Below, one piece after another: positions 47,121-60,792 of a stretch of DNA of 64,000 bases. This DNA is from Limonium bicolor (lineage: Eukaryota; Streptophyta; Magnoliopsida; Caryophyllales; Plumbaginaceae): assembly GCA_023374045.1 (NCBI GenBank), contig CM041781.1, positions 140,732,982-140,796,981 on the forward strand, read 5' to 3'. The position numbers were made by a program, and so were the translations under genes. The notes beneath the pieces were generated by a model. It saw only the letters and a list, made by a program, of their open reading frames with translations. It was not told where the DNA came from and made no database searches. Numbering within the stretch: position 1 is the stretch's first letter; the number at the start of each line of letters is the position of its first letter.

Positions 47121-50100
47121 TTACCACGTAATCAATCACTAAACATTGGCTTAAAATGGTCTGCCGTCGTGAAGTGTTTAACTTCCACGCGGTCCCATTA
47201 CAATGGATTCTGATTAGAGGATCTTAACCATATTGGCGGTTTAGTCCCTAAACCAAGAATTCGCATTGGAGTTGTACTCATAATCGGTTTCGGTCCTGGC
47301 CTGTGAGGCTTTTAGGCATTGATCTCGCCATCCATTCGTATTCACAATGCATACCCGGTACCTGACGCATGGGCTCACTGGCCTCCGTTGCGCAACTGTG
47401 ATAATTATAGAGCTAGTTTGCTTCATTCGTTACTGTTAATGTGTTGTACATCTCCAATGTATTACCCTTATCTAGATAACAATGGTTTCTCAACCGACGC
47501 ATGGTATCTCTTACCCTGAGCGAATTCGGTGAGTTTCACGATTTTCCATCCACCTCTCCAGTAGCTTACAACGTAAACTACTATGCAATTCACAATGGTT
47601 GACTTACTTCTACCGACTTACTGTCGGTTGAGATTGAGCTACTACCTAGTGTGTAGTGCTATTTACAACATTTGGGGTATATTCCGTACCGATATTTGGC
47701 AGTTAGTGCTACTGTAGTCACTTACTGTTAATCATGTCTCCACGTTTGGTTTTGTACAAGTATCCCTTTATTGGTGCGGCCTTGCATTTCCTATGCATCG
47801 GCCATTATAATATTATTCTTTCACAATTACCATGCCTCTGATTCCTAGCTATCTCACTTGATCATTACTGCGCAAGAGCAATACCAAAACACTCAGTCAT
47901 ACAGAGTGCAGAGGCGTAAACCCTTGACAGCAACTCTCTCATGCGATTGCAATAGGAATTTTCACTGAAATCCTTATCATCTAACACTTGCCATCGGCTT
48001 ACTGCTCGGTTCATTTGCTATCACTTACTGTTGTATCTCCACTGGGGTTAACTCACAACTCTGCTTACTCACCATTTTATCATCTAACAACCCTCATACA
48101 ACGGTCGCTTATTGCGCACCGTACCCTTACTCCTTGTATAACATCAGCTTACACAGTATTTACTGTCATATTGACTTCCACACATATACTTGTATTATTC
48201 ACATTATTGTTCATCATTCATTTGGATGACTACTGAATGCTCCTTGAGCATCGATCATTCAGGTCACAAGCCGGCATTATTCAGCTCGGTGTTTCACTTT
48301 ATACGCACACACTACTAAGCTAATTGCTCTCTTTCAACAATAACATCGTCCATCCTTAATGTATTCCTTGAACTTGATTCACATTACTACCGCTCCCGCG
48401 GTGTCACAACATTGAGAGGTATTCCCACTCTTAATGCAGTGGTTCGTTCTCCACTCTATTCACTTATACCGCATAAACTTCTACAATCAACCGAATTTAT
48501 ATAACATATCTTGCTTATGGCTTATAAGCCTTAATTGCCTTGAGCTGGGCTCATTGTAGGCTGTCCACACATGTACTTCTCTATACCATATTACCTGGTT
48601 AGAGGTTGTATTGGCATCCATGACAAGGTTGTTGCATCACATTTCCTCTCATGGGATGTCCCTTAGGATTGCCAGTCCGTCTCCTGACAACTTATGTCTA
48701 AACTGGGTGTTAATTTCAACCCTTGTTTTCTGTCATGTCATTTTGTGCAACAATTATTGATGCGAACACCCTTTTAGGATTGCTCCTGGGTGTTGCTACT
48801 GGTATATTCAGTTAGCCACGCCGTTTGCGTTCTTAACCGGTTATTATTTCTTCTGTAAAGATCAATATTTCCTGATGGTGTACGTACTCATTCTGGGAGT
48901 TTCATCCCGTTCATTGCACACTAATGTGTCCACATTAGGCATTTGCCTTCCCTGCTTTCCTGCTATCATGTTTATCCTTGAGGATCCTTAAGACATATGC
49001 TATGTCTTTACTTAACAGTTTGTGCACTTCGCACTTCCTAACTCTTAAACGTTTCCTTGACTGAGTTAACTGAGTTCCTTGACTTCAAGCATTCCTTGTA
49101 TTTTCTAGCTCCTGTTGTTTTATACTGCTGACCGTAGATGGAGTCGACTACTTCCCGTGTTTCGGACTCTACTCGTATACATATATGGGGTATCATACTG
49201 ATACATTACTACTTACCCAACTAACCTATAAGTAGGTCTGTCAGGTCCACATGCTCCTATCGGAGTGCGGTCGTCCCACAACACAGTTGGTACACTTGTA
49301 GTGTCCGTCACACGCCTAGGTGAAGTATTCTGTTTTCAACTCCCTTATATTGTCCTGTGACAATATTCATTCCTTGCTTCCCGAACTTAATCGAGGGAAG
49401 GTTTATCCACTGTTGCATCCTTGTCAGTTGCTCTTGGTTTAACTGGTTTGGTTCAAAAGGAGGTTGGAAAGAAGTGTTGGTTTGAAAGAAAATCTGGTTT
49501 GAAAAGAAAAGAGTTTGAATAAGTCTGGGTTGAAAGAAAAATTTCCATGGTTTCACAACATCTTCTTACCTTAGCCAAGTCTAGCTTCTTGCTGACTGGT
49601 GTACTTCCAATTACAGAGGTTAGGCTAACAGGCCCTTCCACTGTTATGATGATCACATTTAACTTCATGGTACTTTTCCAAGTACTTGTAGTGGTTATAA
49701 ATTTCCCGAATAGCCCTGTTATAGCAGCACTTGCTATGGCAAGTGCGCCATGCTAACTGGCTATCGGTTGACACATACCGGTTGTGGTATTGTTTTGACA
49801 CATATTGTCATCAGTGGCCTTGTTGGCCCCCACTGATCTTACTGCCTTGATGGATACCCCTCTAGGCGACTTCCCACTGTTTCCACGTAATAATCATTAA
49901 CTAGGGTTTCCCTTTCTGGGAGACCCCTTTTTCTTAGTATTATGTACTCTTTGTAGCCCGTTCCACGTATTTGGGCACTACCTTGTAGTTTCCCTTGACG
50001 GTTGGTATACCGTTGGTGTTTTATTTATCAACTGTGGTCCCATAGACATTCGTCTCGGGTTTTATCAATCCACTTCTTGCCTGTTGCACGGTTGGTGCGT

Positions 50101-50529
50101 TGCAAGCTGATTGTTTTCGACTGCTCGGCATGTCGACCCAGGTTGCCGGAAATTCTATTCTCTTATACACCAAATTCTTCATTCTTCACTGTTAAATGCG
50201 GTTAACATTGTTCAGATGGAGACCGTCTCCGGGATTCCCAGTTTTCGGGATCTACCGTATGACAGATTCTCCGTACCCTTAAAGGTATTTAATAACAGCC
50301 AGATCGGGTATTCCCGAGTAAGAGTGGACTTCCATCTCTCTGGCGTTGTTTCCCAAGTTATATAACAGGGATTGTGGAGGGTGGGATGGATATTGTAGGT
50401 TTCCAGTATTCACTGGTAGTTTCTAACTAGCGTATCTCTCACGCTATCACTCAACCCTTTACCCAAAGTACTCAAATCCTAACTCGGTATTTCCTAAGCT
50501 CGGCAATTCAGTCATCAGAGCGATACTTC

Positions 50530-50541
50530 GCTCTGATACCA
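50530..50541 (-). other. Primer-binding site (tRNA-iMet type) of the nested element
   Basis: The minus strand reads TGGTATCAGAGC, five bases from the LTR end. Its last seven bases are part of a 9-bp hairpin at 50515-50536 with loop AGTA. Confidence 0.95.
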
Positions 50542-52515
50542 CTTTTTGTAACACCCCATCCAACAACAAACACATAATAACATTCTGCAGCGGAAACCCA
50601 ACTCATCACATTACTTATTCCAATGGTGTTACAACGCCGTTAACCACCTACGTGGCTAACAAGGCTAACATATGTACATTTGTATCGGTCTGATGGACCA
50701 GATTCCCGAGCAACTACACAATACAATCCTCGTTCCATCTTCAACATTTATTATATACATACACTCCCCCTGTACTGAGTATTTACAACTACTATGCCGA
50801 TAACAGCTTCTCTTACTACGCCTATCATATTCATGCCATTTAAATGGCTACCCATCTATAAACATCTGCCCCGTCCTACTCTCGAACGGCTTCCAGCACT
50901 TCGTACCTGAAATAGGAAAGAAGAGAAAGGGGTGGCCCCAAGGGGCTCAGCACCTTTGCTGGTATGGTAATCCCGCAGCCCACATGCTACCGGGCCACGC
51001 ACGACTAATTGTCGTCTTAGCATGCAGTTGATTATATTTAAATCATGCATACAAACCATTAACATATCACACATAATATTTCGCCTCACTGGGCTCAATT
51101 TATAACCAAAACATCCACACTTGACCAACCATCCAATGATTCCTTAAACCCTAGAGTGGCTCTCCTCTAACGGAGCTACAACCTTAACGAACGACGTGTA
51201 CCCATCAATCGGGTTATCCTTAAACGCCTCTTGTCACAAGCTGGGATTCATTTCCATGATCCACACATTCCATGTCCTACAACAAAACTCATTCTCACAT
51301 AACAAAACATAACAAACCTTTCTTGCTTCCATGTACACATGACAACATTGCATTCATTTAAATCATCCAATATATAATATTTTACCAAAGCATAGCAAGG
51401 AATTTGCATAGCACCATAACATTACATAACACCATAAGAACGGTTCTCACAAGGAACCTTCCACCATAGTTAGTATACCATGTGAGCCTAGGGATTTTTG
51501 CCAATCCCATGTTAAGCTCGTTACCAACCTCGTTACCGTCCGGTTATATAGAACGGTTAACTTATACCAAAGGTGTGTCGGATATAGTAATCCCAAGCAC
51601 ACCGTAATAACATAACCATTAGTATGCCCCCGTGGCCCGACGTGAGTCAGTAATATAGCTTTGGTTAAGCTAAGGGGAAAGTTGGAAACCCAATGGGAAG
51701 ACAACCTTAACATACACAGAGGGTCGAACCTATAATGGCACGAACCCCCATCCTCACACGCGTGGCCGGAACAGACCGGACTCCTCACCCCCCATTAGTA
51801 CATATACCATTATTAGTAAGTAGTTAGGGATCCATTATGGAGCCTACCACATCCACACACCATTCGGTATCATAACCGAGTTAAGCACACAAGGGAGGTT
51901 CACACACTTGCATACAACAACAATGTCCAACTAACTCACACATAGCCGTGGTTAGCACGTTCCCAAGGTTTGGGCCGTCAACTCCGAATACCGATCACTC
52001 ATGTGTTCCTAGTTTTAGTTAGCTAAGGTTTAACACATATTTGAGGTTAAACGGCATCGGATACCAAATTCGCCACATAAATGAATTACCATAAACTCAT
52101 TACATGTTTTAATCTTACAAGGTGGCAAACACTCAAGAAAACATATTGGCATACAAGCCGGTGTAATCCGTTAGGACACAGGTTGCAAGAAAACCATACC
52201 TGTCACCGGAGTCCACTTTACCACGTCCACTTATGTTCCTCGAGCAATTCTCGAACAACTGTTGACATCACATGTTCTTTTATTAACATTGGGGTAACAT
52301 GTTTGTTTTAAAGTCTAATGCTTATAACTTTCCCCGTTACTTGGTTAAATAACTTTACATTTTAACTTTTGTTTTAACCCTCACATTTAAATACAACTTT
52401 CACCCACCTAATTGCATTTAAACTCACCTACAGTCCTTACCAAGCCTATGGCATCATTACCTATCAAATCAATCCCTTTCATCTCATATCATTTCATAAC
52501 CTTAACCATGTTTTT

Positions 52516-52776
52516 GGTCCGACCGACCCACCGTCCGACCCACATCTGGGTCGGTCCATTACAGACCCTTTTACTTCCTTACAAACATGCCCGTCCGACC
52601 CACTCCGACCCACCATTCTGGGTCGGTCCATGTGCGAACATTTTTCCACCTTTGAAACTTGACCGACCGACCCATGTCCGACCCAACCTTCTGGGTCGGT
52701 CCATTACCGAACATTTCCTACATTTTTTACAGAGGCTCGACCGACCCAAAAACTGGGTCGGCCCCTGGGTCGGTCG
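52516..52776. repeat. Array of four GACCGACCCA/TGGGTCGGTC hairpin units
   Basis: This is the copy in the 5' LTR of the array at 43056-43317, with a few one-base indels. Confidence 0.92.
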
Positions 52777-54732
52777 CCTTCTAATCTTACCCAAACTTTG
52801 CCAATCCTTCACCAAACTTCTCCTAAGGCCTCTAATGTGTTCTAACATCATTTGGCACTTCAAACACACCCCTTAAGATATTCTTAAGCACTCACAAAAC
52901 TATTCCTCCTAATTCCTTAAACCTTTACTTATATCTCCACAAAATTCCTTACACTTACATTGTTTTCTCCTTATGATTTCTAGGTGGCATTTCACCTATA
53001 ATGTCCACAACACACCAAGGTGTTTCCTCTACACCTTATCATCATCTCTCAACTTCTTTTCTTACTAACTAAATCTCCTTTTACAACTTCTAAAACTCCT
53101 TACTCAAAACCTTACCTAAACCTCATTTATTCCTTGAATATCAACATTACCTAAACCTTAAACGAACTCCTCCAAGACTTAACACATCTTAAGACACCCA
53201 TAGATTTCTAAAACTTCCAAGAAAATGCCTAAATCCTTATAGCACCTTAGTACACCTTAATGCATGTATTCTTCCTTCACAATTCCTAGTTCACACCAAA
53301 ACTCACTTACAACACTTAGAACTTCTTACACATTTCCCCAAATTTGGCCATAGCTTCTCTAGTATATACCCACATCCAACCACTTAGGTTTTACCTTAAT
53401 TCATTCAAGAACACCTAAAATCCATCAAACACATTTTATACACAAACTTCACACATTAAGCACTACATCACAATATAGTGCATAACTTAAATTGCTTGGC
53501 ACTTAGGCCCTTAAATGCATGGCTCTTAGGCCCTTAAATTGCATAAACCTTAAACACTACTGAATTTCCACATAATAATGCCTTTGACCTGCAATTACAC
53601 CCAACAATACATATTCCTTTAATAAATAAACTCCTTGAGAGCATTTTACTAGCTCATTTACCATTTGCTCTTTAGGTAGTTTTAACAAGCATTATAAGCT
53701 TATTTCTCCTAAGGCATTAAACCACATTGAGATAGCATATTTACCTCTTTTCCTCCCAAATTTCTTTCTTGTTTCCTTACAAAACCGGTAGGGCATTTGG
53801 TTCCTTGTCAACAACTAAACAATATACCAACACTAAAATGAGTATATAAGCTTTAAGCTTTATCTCATTGTAAACCCTAGTTACATATATTATCTTAAGG
53901 TATTAACATGATTGTTTTACCTTGGAATGGAAAGAGAGCTTGAATATATATCAAGAGAGGACTCCTCCTAGTCCATGAAAGCTTGGAATGAAGCTAGAAC
54001 AAGGCATATAATAACTCCATTAAGAGTGATTTTCGGACATGACAAAACATGAAGGAAATGTCATTTTTCTTTGAGTTTCCTTACCTTGAAGCAAAGGAGA
54101 ACAAGAATATGTGAAAAGGTGAGCTCAAGCTCCTCCCATGGTGGTTTCTCTTGGCACCAAAATGGAGGTTTTGAAGTTTTGAAAAGACAAGGTTGTAGAG
54201 CTTGGCTTAACTAAGAGAATGGTGGTGTTTGTTTTTGATTTAAACAAGTGAGCAAGATTTTACATGTGTTCAAAGTTGGAACTTCCATGGTAGTAGTAGC
54301 ATTACCGAGAGAGAACAAGAAAAGAGAGGAGAAGGAGAATGGGACCGTGTGAAATGAGAAGGCAAATGAGAGAATGAGGTTTGCTTTTGCTTTTAGAAGA
54401 TATTTGTACTAAAGTGAAAAGTAACTCTTGCTTTATCATTTAGTTAACTCATTTATTTGTGTAGGTGTGGTGAGTCACTAAGGAAACCGGCCCCAATAGT
54501 TAAAAGGGTGTTTTGGTCTTTATTGACCAACTTAATCACTTATAACATTATATGTTACAACCTAGTTATAAAAATCACTATTCACCAATAACAAGGCACA
54601 TAGAAGTGAAATTTTTGATTTCCCACTAATATGGCCACCCAAATGTGATACATATAGTACACATGTTAATTAAAGAGTAATGATGGACATTTAGCCATTC
54701 AAAACTCATTTACAAGACAATTTTTCAAAAAC

Positions 54733-54756
54733 GTGCTTTAAGACTTCTTAAAGCAC
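54733..54756. other. Perfect 10-bp hairpin near the LTR start
   Basis: GTGCTTTAAG and CTTAAAGCAC around the loop ACTT, as in the partner LTR. Confidence 0.85.
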
Positions 54757-55193
54757 ATTTTGTGTTTTAACTTGTTTTCAAGCTTGGTTTTCTTTGGTAA
54801 TTGATTTAATATGTTCATTAACATATAAATATGGCATAGGTATGACCATTAGGCCTTATACACATTTATCCCAAGCTTAGAGCACATTTTTGCTCATATT
54901 GACTTTAAGGTATTACCTTGTGTTTTGTTTGGTTTCATTGTCTACCAAAGTTTCCTAAGGACTTAATTAGCCTTATAAAATCATAATTAAATGTTATTAA
55001 GTCTTGGTAGGCTCTTTGGGTCCTAACCAAGTTCACTCATAGCTTAGAGCATGTTTTTGCTCAAACTGTGTCTTAGTGCTTTATTGCACTTTACTATGGT
55101 TTAAATGGTTCATTCATGTTTCTAAGGCACTTTTTAGCCTTTAAATACCATAGTTAAACATTTACACAACATACCAAGGTTTGGGGTATTTCA

Positions 55194-58100
55194 AAAAACA
55201 AGGTAAAAACACCTAAACCACATTTTGATGTTTTTTTTTTAGGATTATGGGTTTGTAAATAGAACAGTGCCGAGGGTATTATATATATGGGTGCTTATGT
55301 GCTGTTAGATCCTATATGCATGGAGGAAATTAAGAGATAAATATTTGATTAGTGAGGTTTATTGGTAATAGCCTACTAACGTATAGTTTACGAATTATTA
55401 ATGGAAGAGAAATATTTTAAGGAAATTAATTATAATTGTGCAAACCGAGAGAGTAGTTGTTGTTATGTATACTAGTTAAATTCGAAATATGTGTAGAACA
55501 TTAATGGTTAAATAATTGATTACGGAGACTAAGTGCTAATGGGTTATTTATGGCTATTTTATAAGTGATTATTGGAAGAAAATGTTTAAAAGGTATTAGA
55601 ATAAATTTTATACAAAACCGTAACTATAATATAATTTTGAGGACATTTTAATGTCATTTAAAAATTATTATTAGGCTATTTTTAAGGCCATGGAATTAGG
55701 CTATGTAATTATGCATATTTTGAGGTTTGACCAAAGTTAAATAATAGAAATAATTATTTTGGGTTTTAAAGAAATATTAAGTAAAAAAAAAACCTTTATA
55801 AAAGAAATCGGGTGTTTATGTAATTACCGAAAAATATGGGAGTTGAAAAATAGATATTAGGACCCTAGGGGTCTGTTTGGAAATTAAAAGGACTTTTTGG
55901 TTAGTTTTGATGAATTAATTAAGGATTATAATATATGGTTTAAGTGCGAATGTGTAACAATTTAAAAACCTATGGGTATTAATGTAAATTCCGGAAGATT
56001 AGGGGCTGGAATGAAATTTAAATGACCTTAAGGGTCTGTATGTGGATTTGGGTAAATTATGAGTTAGTGATGTGATTTATTTAATTAAGGAGTATAACAT
56101 ATAGTTTACGTATTAAAATGTAACATTTTATAAAACTTATGAGCCACTTGGCAAGTAACCGAAAGTTTGGGTGGAAATGGGAATTAGAACAACCTTTGGG
56201 CTGTTCGGAAATTAGGAGAAAATATTGGTTGGTTTTGGGATTAGATAAATCAATGTGTATAATATAAAGTTTTAAGAGTAAATTGTAAGTTTATAAAATA
56301 GATATGGGCCAAAGTATAATAATGAAAGTTTTGGGTTAAGATACAACAAACCGAACAGGCGGGGTTGATTGAAAATTAAGAGAAATATTGGGTTAGTTTG
56401 GTATTTAAAATAGTTAAAGTGTATATTATAACGTTTTAAGTGTAAAAAATGAAAGTTCACAAAAAAAGAGGTTATGGTGTAATTAAAAGAAATGTATGGA
56501 TGGATAAATAGATTTGGGGTAAATGGTGGGACTGTCCGATAATGTATATATATACATATAAATGCACATGTATATTATAAGGTTTAAATACCCTAGGTTA
56601 TAAGTAATAAGGTTAATAAGGAAATAAATATACAAATGGGATAGTTTTGTACGTAAACAATCAAAACATGTGGGATGACATAAGAATTTCTGGAAAATAT
56701 TAATGCTATTCGAAAATTATATACATATTATATGTATGTAATAATGTTTGAAAACCTAAGTTTATAACTTAATAAGACTAGAAATGTAATGATTATAATA
56801 TGGGGTGATTTTATAAATAATCAAAATGTGCGGGAAATATTGTTATTACCGAAAAAATTATGGGCTGATTAGGAAATTTTAAAGTTTGGACATAATATAT
56901 TATAAAGTCTTGGATGATATAATATGATATTACACTAAAGTACGGAATTGTGCTATTACAAGTAGAAACGTAAATATAACGACAACTGTACTATAAACGT
57001 ATACAGTGGTATAACATTTTACATACACGTAAAAAGGTGCGTGAAACAAATGACGTATATCTACAACTATAATGTATATACGTACATAAGTGTATGCAGC
57101 TAAATATTCATGCAAGCCCGTATCAAAATATACGTAAGGTATCCTGTGTTTAAATGTCATGCATGCGTGCACATAACATTATTTCCCGCATGCATGCAAA
57201 CCGACAATACATAAACAAATTGTAAACGTAACCTCCAAGTAATAAGTGTTAACGTCGTAGCAATAAATACATACTCGTAAACTATGACGAGTAGTTGAAA
57301 CCTATAACCCTAAGATTAACGACCATTCAGTTGAACAAGAGATCGACTAAGGGTTGGCTACGGGAGGGAAGTAAAAGCTTGGTCTAGGATGGTTAAGTGA
57401 GTTTGAATTGTATACTGATATTAGAACAATGTATGTACCAGACGTACGAGTTGATATACGATCATTGAGAACGGTAGAGGCTACGCGGGGGTTGCTACGC
57501 GAGCGCTCAACGGTGTAAGGTATGTTCATTGTGTGGTCCGAACCTCTGAGGGAAGCCTCGGTTCGGGTATTGATTGACTATGTGACCAGAGCGATATGTT
57601 TTGCTATGCATGATTGTGTGGATTACTAAAAAGGTTGGTAAGCGTTTATTATTGTGCGCGATGTCTTCGGACAATATTACTATGATTGTTTATGCGGTTG
57701 GAATACTAATATTCGGGAACTTTATCCCTAACTGACCTAAGTAAAACACTTAGGAACGAGACTCGGGATCCCCAGTCTTTAGAGCGTGATATTCGAACAA
57801 GGTTATAACCTAGATTATTTCTAGGGAAGTACATAAGACTTCAAAGGTAATAAATGATAAGGACTTCTCCTAGACCTAAGAATTTACTTAGGGTAGTTGA
57901 TTAAGGATTAATCACATACTGGAGAGTGTTGGTTATGGTACATGGTATAGGAATCCAATTAGTTTCGACTAGTTGGTTGCGCATTGGTGATCACCGGAGT
58001 ATAACGTCCGTATCGGACCGACTCCCTCTATATTCCGATGGGCCTAGATAGACTGTTGGACCAGGGTGCCGACTTTGGCACACGGCTTCGGCCATTCAAG

Positions 58101-58953
58101 GACGCCTTTACTAGGCAAGTGGAAGCCCCGGGATCGAGTGATCCTTGGCAACGAGCACTTCGTGTGTACGGGAGGACTACTGTCCAGTAAGGTTATTTCC
58201 GGGTTGTCCTAACATGACGCCCAACGGTATTGAGAGTAAGACTAAATGGTGATTAACATGATTTAAAGGAAAAACTACTAACATCTCGATGGAAGTAACT
58301 ACGCGTTTGTATGAATGATTACTGTACATTGCATGACTGTTTATAGAACATGGTATCTGGTATGTCGTGGATTGTATGTAATGTATGGATTGTCACTTTG
58401 ATGGATTACTGTATGCTTATGCATGTTATTTACTGCTGTATATAAACTGCAAAATGAACCAGCATGTAATCAACCTCATGTTCAGACGGCTAATTGACCT
58501 AAGTGACCTAAAGGGTCTAGGATTACACTTTGGCATACCAGCATATAGTTTGCTGAGCCCCTTTTGGGGCCAACCCATTTCAGGTTGTGGATCGGGACGT
58601 GAAGCCGGAGTGCGGGAATATGGGTAGACTACCTCGACTTTTATTATCACATGTTTAATATTAAATCGGTTAGCACGTTGAAATTCTGGGAACTCTTTAA
58701 ATGCTCACTTGTCATAGGTATTGGTTTGTATATAGGATAATGTAATAAATATCTCGTTCATCACTGCGGTTAGTTGTTGTTGTTCATTGTTAGATTACGG
58801 TTATGCTTCTTTACTCGCATGGGCGAGTAATGGCATGTGACACCCAAGTGAGGATTAATGTAGTTTAACTTCCGTTGTGAGACGTCTCTAATTATGCTAC
58901 GTGAGTGATTATACGAGAGTGATTATTACGAGATTAGCGAGTGGGGTGTTACA
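55194..58953 (+). mobile_element. 3' LTR of the large element, right part
   Basis: It matches 29603-33359 almost throughout and ends GGGGTGTTACA. The five bases after it (TTTAA) do not match the five before the 5' LTR (CCATC), so no target-site duplication is seen for the large element. Confidence 0.95.
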
Positions 58954-60792
58954 TTTAAAGTGTTGTTATGATGGAGAAGTGAATGGTAATGGTTTTAGAT
59001 GTTGACTAGGCCTTGTTTGGTGAGTTTTAAAGGCCTTAAAAGGTGTGAACAAGTGTTAGGTTGGATGTGAGAAAGTTGTGAGTTAAAGTACACAAAGCTA
59101 AACCGAAACAACGGGATAACGGGTTAAGTACGGGAGAGAAATTTACATACCGTAAGATTTTGATGTTAATGAAAATATTTGAAATAATTCCAGTTGTTGG
59201 AAAACTACCCGGGGAGCGTGAGGTGACGCGTTGGAGTAAGTCCTCGGGAACACGGTAGAGTAACCCATGGTGTAAGGTATGGTTTTCTTGCAACCTGCGT
59301 CCTACCAGATTACACCGGCTTGTATGCCAATGTGTTTTTCTGTGTGTTTGCCACCTTGCAAGATAAAGCACGAAATGAGTTTATAGTAATTCATTATTGT
59401 GGCGTAATTAATTCCAATACCGCTTAACCTTAATTATGTGTTAAATAATAGTTAACCGACCTTAGGTTCACATAAGAGATCGGTATTCGGAATAAACGTC
59501 CCAACCCACGGGAACGTTCTAACTACGGCTATCAGTGCGTTAGTGTATGTTGTGACTTTGTGTGATGTATGTGACTTGTTCAGTATGTGTTGTTATTGGA
59601 TACTGTTATCCGTGTTGTTGAAATGAGATGTGATTTTCCCTGATGTGTCTAACCGAGTTAGTAACACTTTGTGAGGTATGTATGTGATAAGTTCCATGAG
59701 GGAACCTTAACCAATAAGTATATGTTATGTATGGTGAGGAATCCAGTCGTTCCGGTCGCGCGTATTGTTTGGGAGTTGATGTATATATGTGAATTAACTC
59801 CCAGCCTGTTATGTTAGGGTTATTTCCTTCATTGGATTTCGACCTCCCACTAGCTTAGCCAAAGCTTACCTACCCAACTTCCAATCGGGTTAGGGGGAAA
59901 TCATGTGTAATGTTGGTAGGGTGTTGATGCCTAAGTTCGCTTCGACTCCCTCTTTATTATGTTACGATTGTTTTTCCTCCTTGAATTACAACCACCCACA
60001 AGCTTAACCAAGGCTTACCTACCTCATCATTATTGGAGCTAGGGGGAAATTGTGCAAGGTGTGATCAGTCCTATATGAGGCCGCCACACCTAAGTAAAGA
60101 AAATGTATGTATGTTGTGCTCGGGCTTCTATCACCCCGGCACTCCCTAAGTAAAGTTTATGTTCTCTAAGAAGAATGGAACTAAGTTGTGTGTATGTTAT
60201 CAAGTGAAGTGTATGGTTATGTTGTGTGTGCTAATCTTGTGTTTGTGTCCAACTAATGGATGTTTGCTTTTAAGCATGAAGTATGTGTGTAGTTGTGTAT
60301 GTTTAAATAAAATCAATCGCATGCTAAGACGACAATTAGTTGTGCGTGGCCCGGTAGCATGCGGGCTGCGGGATTACCATACCAGCAAAGGTGCTGAGCC
60401 CCTGGGGGGCCACCCTTTCTTCTCTTTCCTGTTTCAGGTACAAGGAACTGGAGGCCGTTCGAGTGTAGGACGGGGTAGTTGATTGTATGTGGGTAGTCAT
60501 GAAAATTGTGGATGTGTTGTAGGTGTAGTAAGACCGAAATTGTATCGGCGTTAGTTGGTAATTACTCGGTACAGTTGTAATGTAAGTGTATAATGAATGT
60601 TGAACATGGAACGGGATTAATGTGTAGTTGCCGGGAGTTTAGTCCATCAGACCGGTACAATGTATGTATGTTAGCCTTGTTAGTCACGTGGGTGGCTAAC
60701 GACGTGTAACACCAAGGAGTTAAGTTATGTTGTGAGTTATGATTTCCGCTGCAAATGTTGTTAAGTGTGTTGTTTGTAGTTGGGGTGTTACA
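58954..60792 (+). mobile_element. LTR fragment (3' end part), family B, plus orientation
   Basis: The fragment ends GGGGTGTTACA at 60792 and carries CGACAATTAGTTGTGCGTGG, ACCATACCAGCAAAGG and TGCTGAGCCCC (60331-60410), which match the reverse of 41476-41560. It also shares the CTTGCAACCTG...ACACCGGCTTGTATGCCAA region (59288-59330) with 42685-42735. The first half of the LTR is missing, cut off at the border of the large element. It sits in the reverse-transcriptase frame of the Tat-like element to its right. The ORF at 60159-60482 is a chance product of LTR DNA. Confidence 0.88.

Larger units (their letters stand above)
45747..50529 (-). mobile_element. Gene-free internal region of the nested element (LARD-like)
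   Basis: About 4.8 kb between PBS and PPT. No retroelement protein motif is visible in any frame; the longest ORFs are about 80 residues on both strands and none is recognisable. The minus (sense) strand is purine-rich. The region carries the block shared with the large element (46510-46650), a second PPT-like site (47104-47120) and, near the PPT, several repeats of CTCGGACT-AATGGTCCGGG and ACTCATAGGTCT-like words (45850-46050). It looks like a non-autonomous element with fully conserved priming signals. Confidence 0.8.
50547..55193 (-). mobile_element. 5' LTR (4.65 kb) of the nested element, family B
   Basis: It runs from TGTAACACCCCATCC to GGTTTGGGGTATTTCA on the plus strand. It is near identical to 41088-45728, differing mainly by one- to three-base indels. 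It holds the hairpin array at 52516-52776 and the 10-bp hairpin at 54733-54756. After it the large element's LTR resumes with AAAAACAAGG. Confidence 0.95.

Noticed and set aside
60159..60482. 107-residue ORF sharing a stretch with ORFs at 41414 and 50856
   Set aside because: The shared part is the conserved LTR module around GCTGAGCCCC read by chance in an open frame; the rest does not match.
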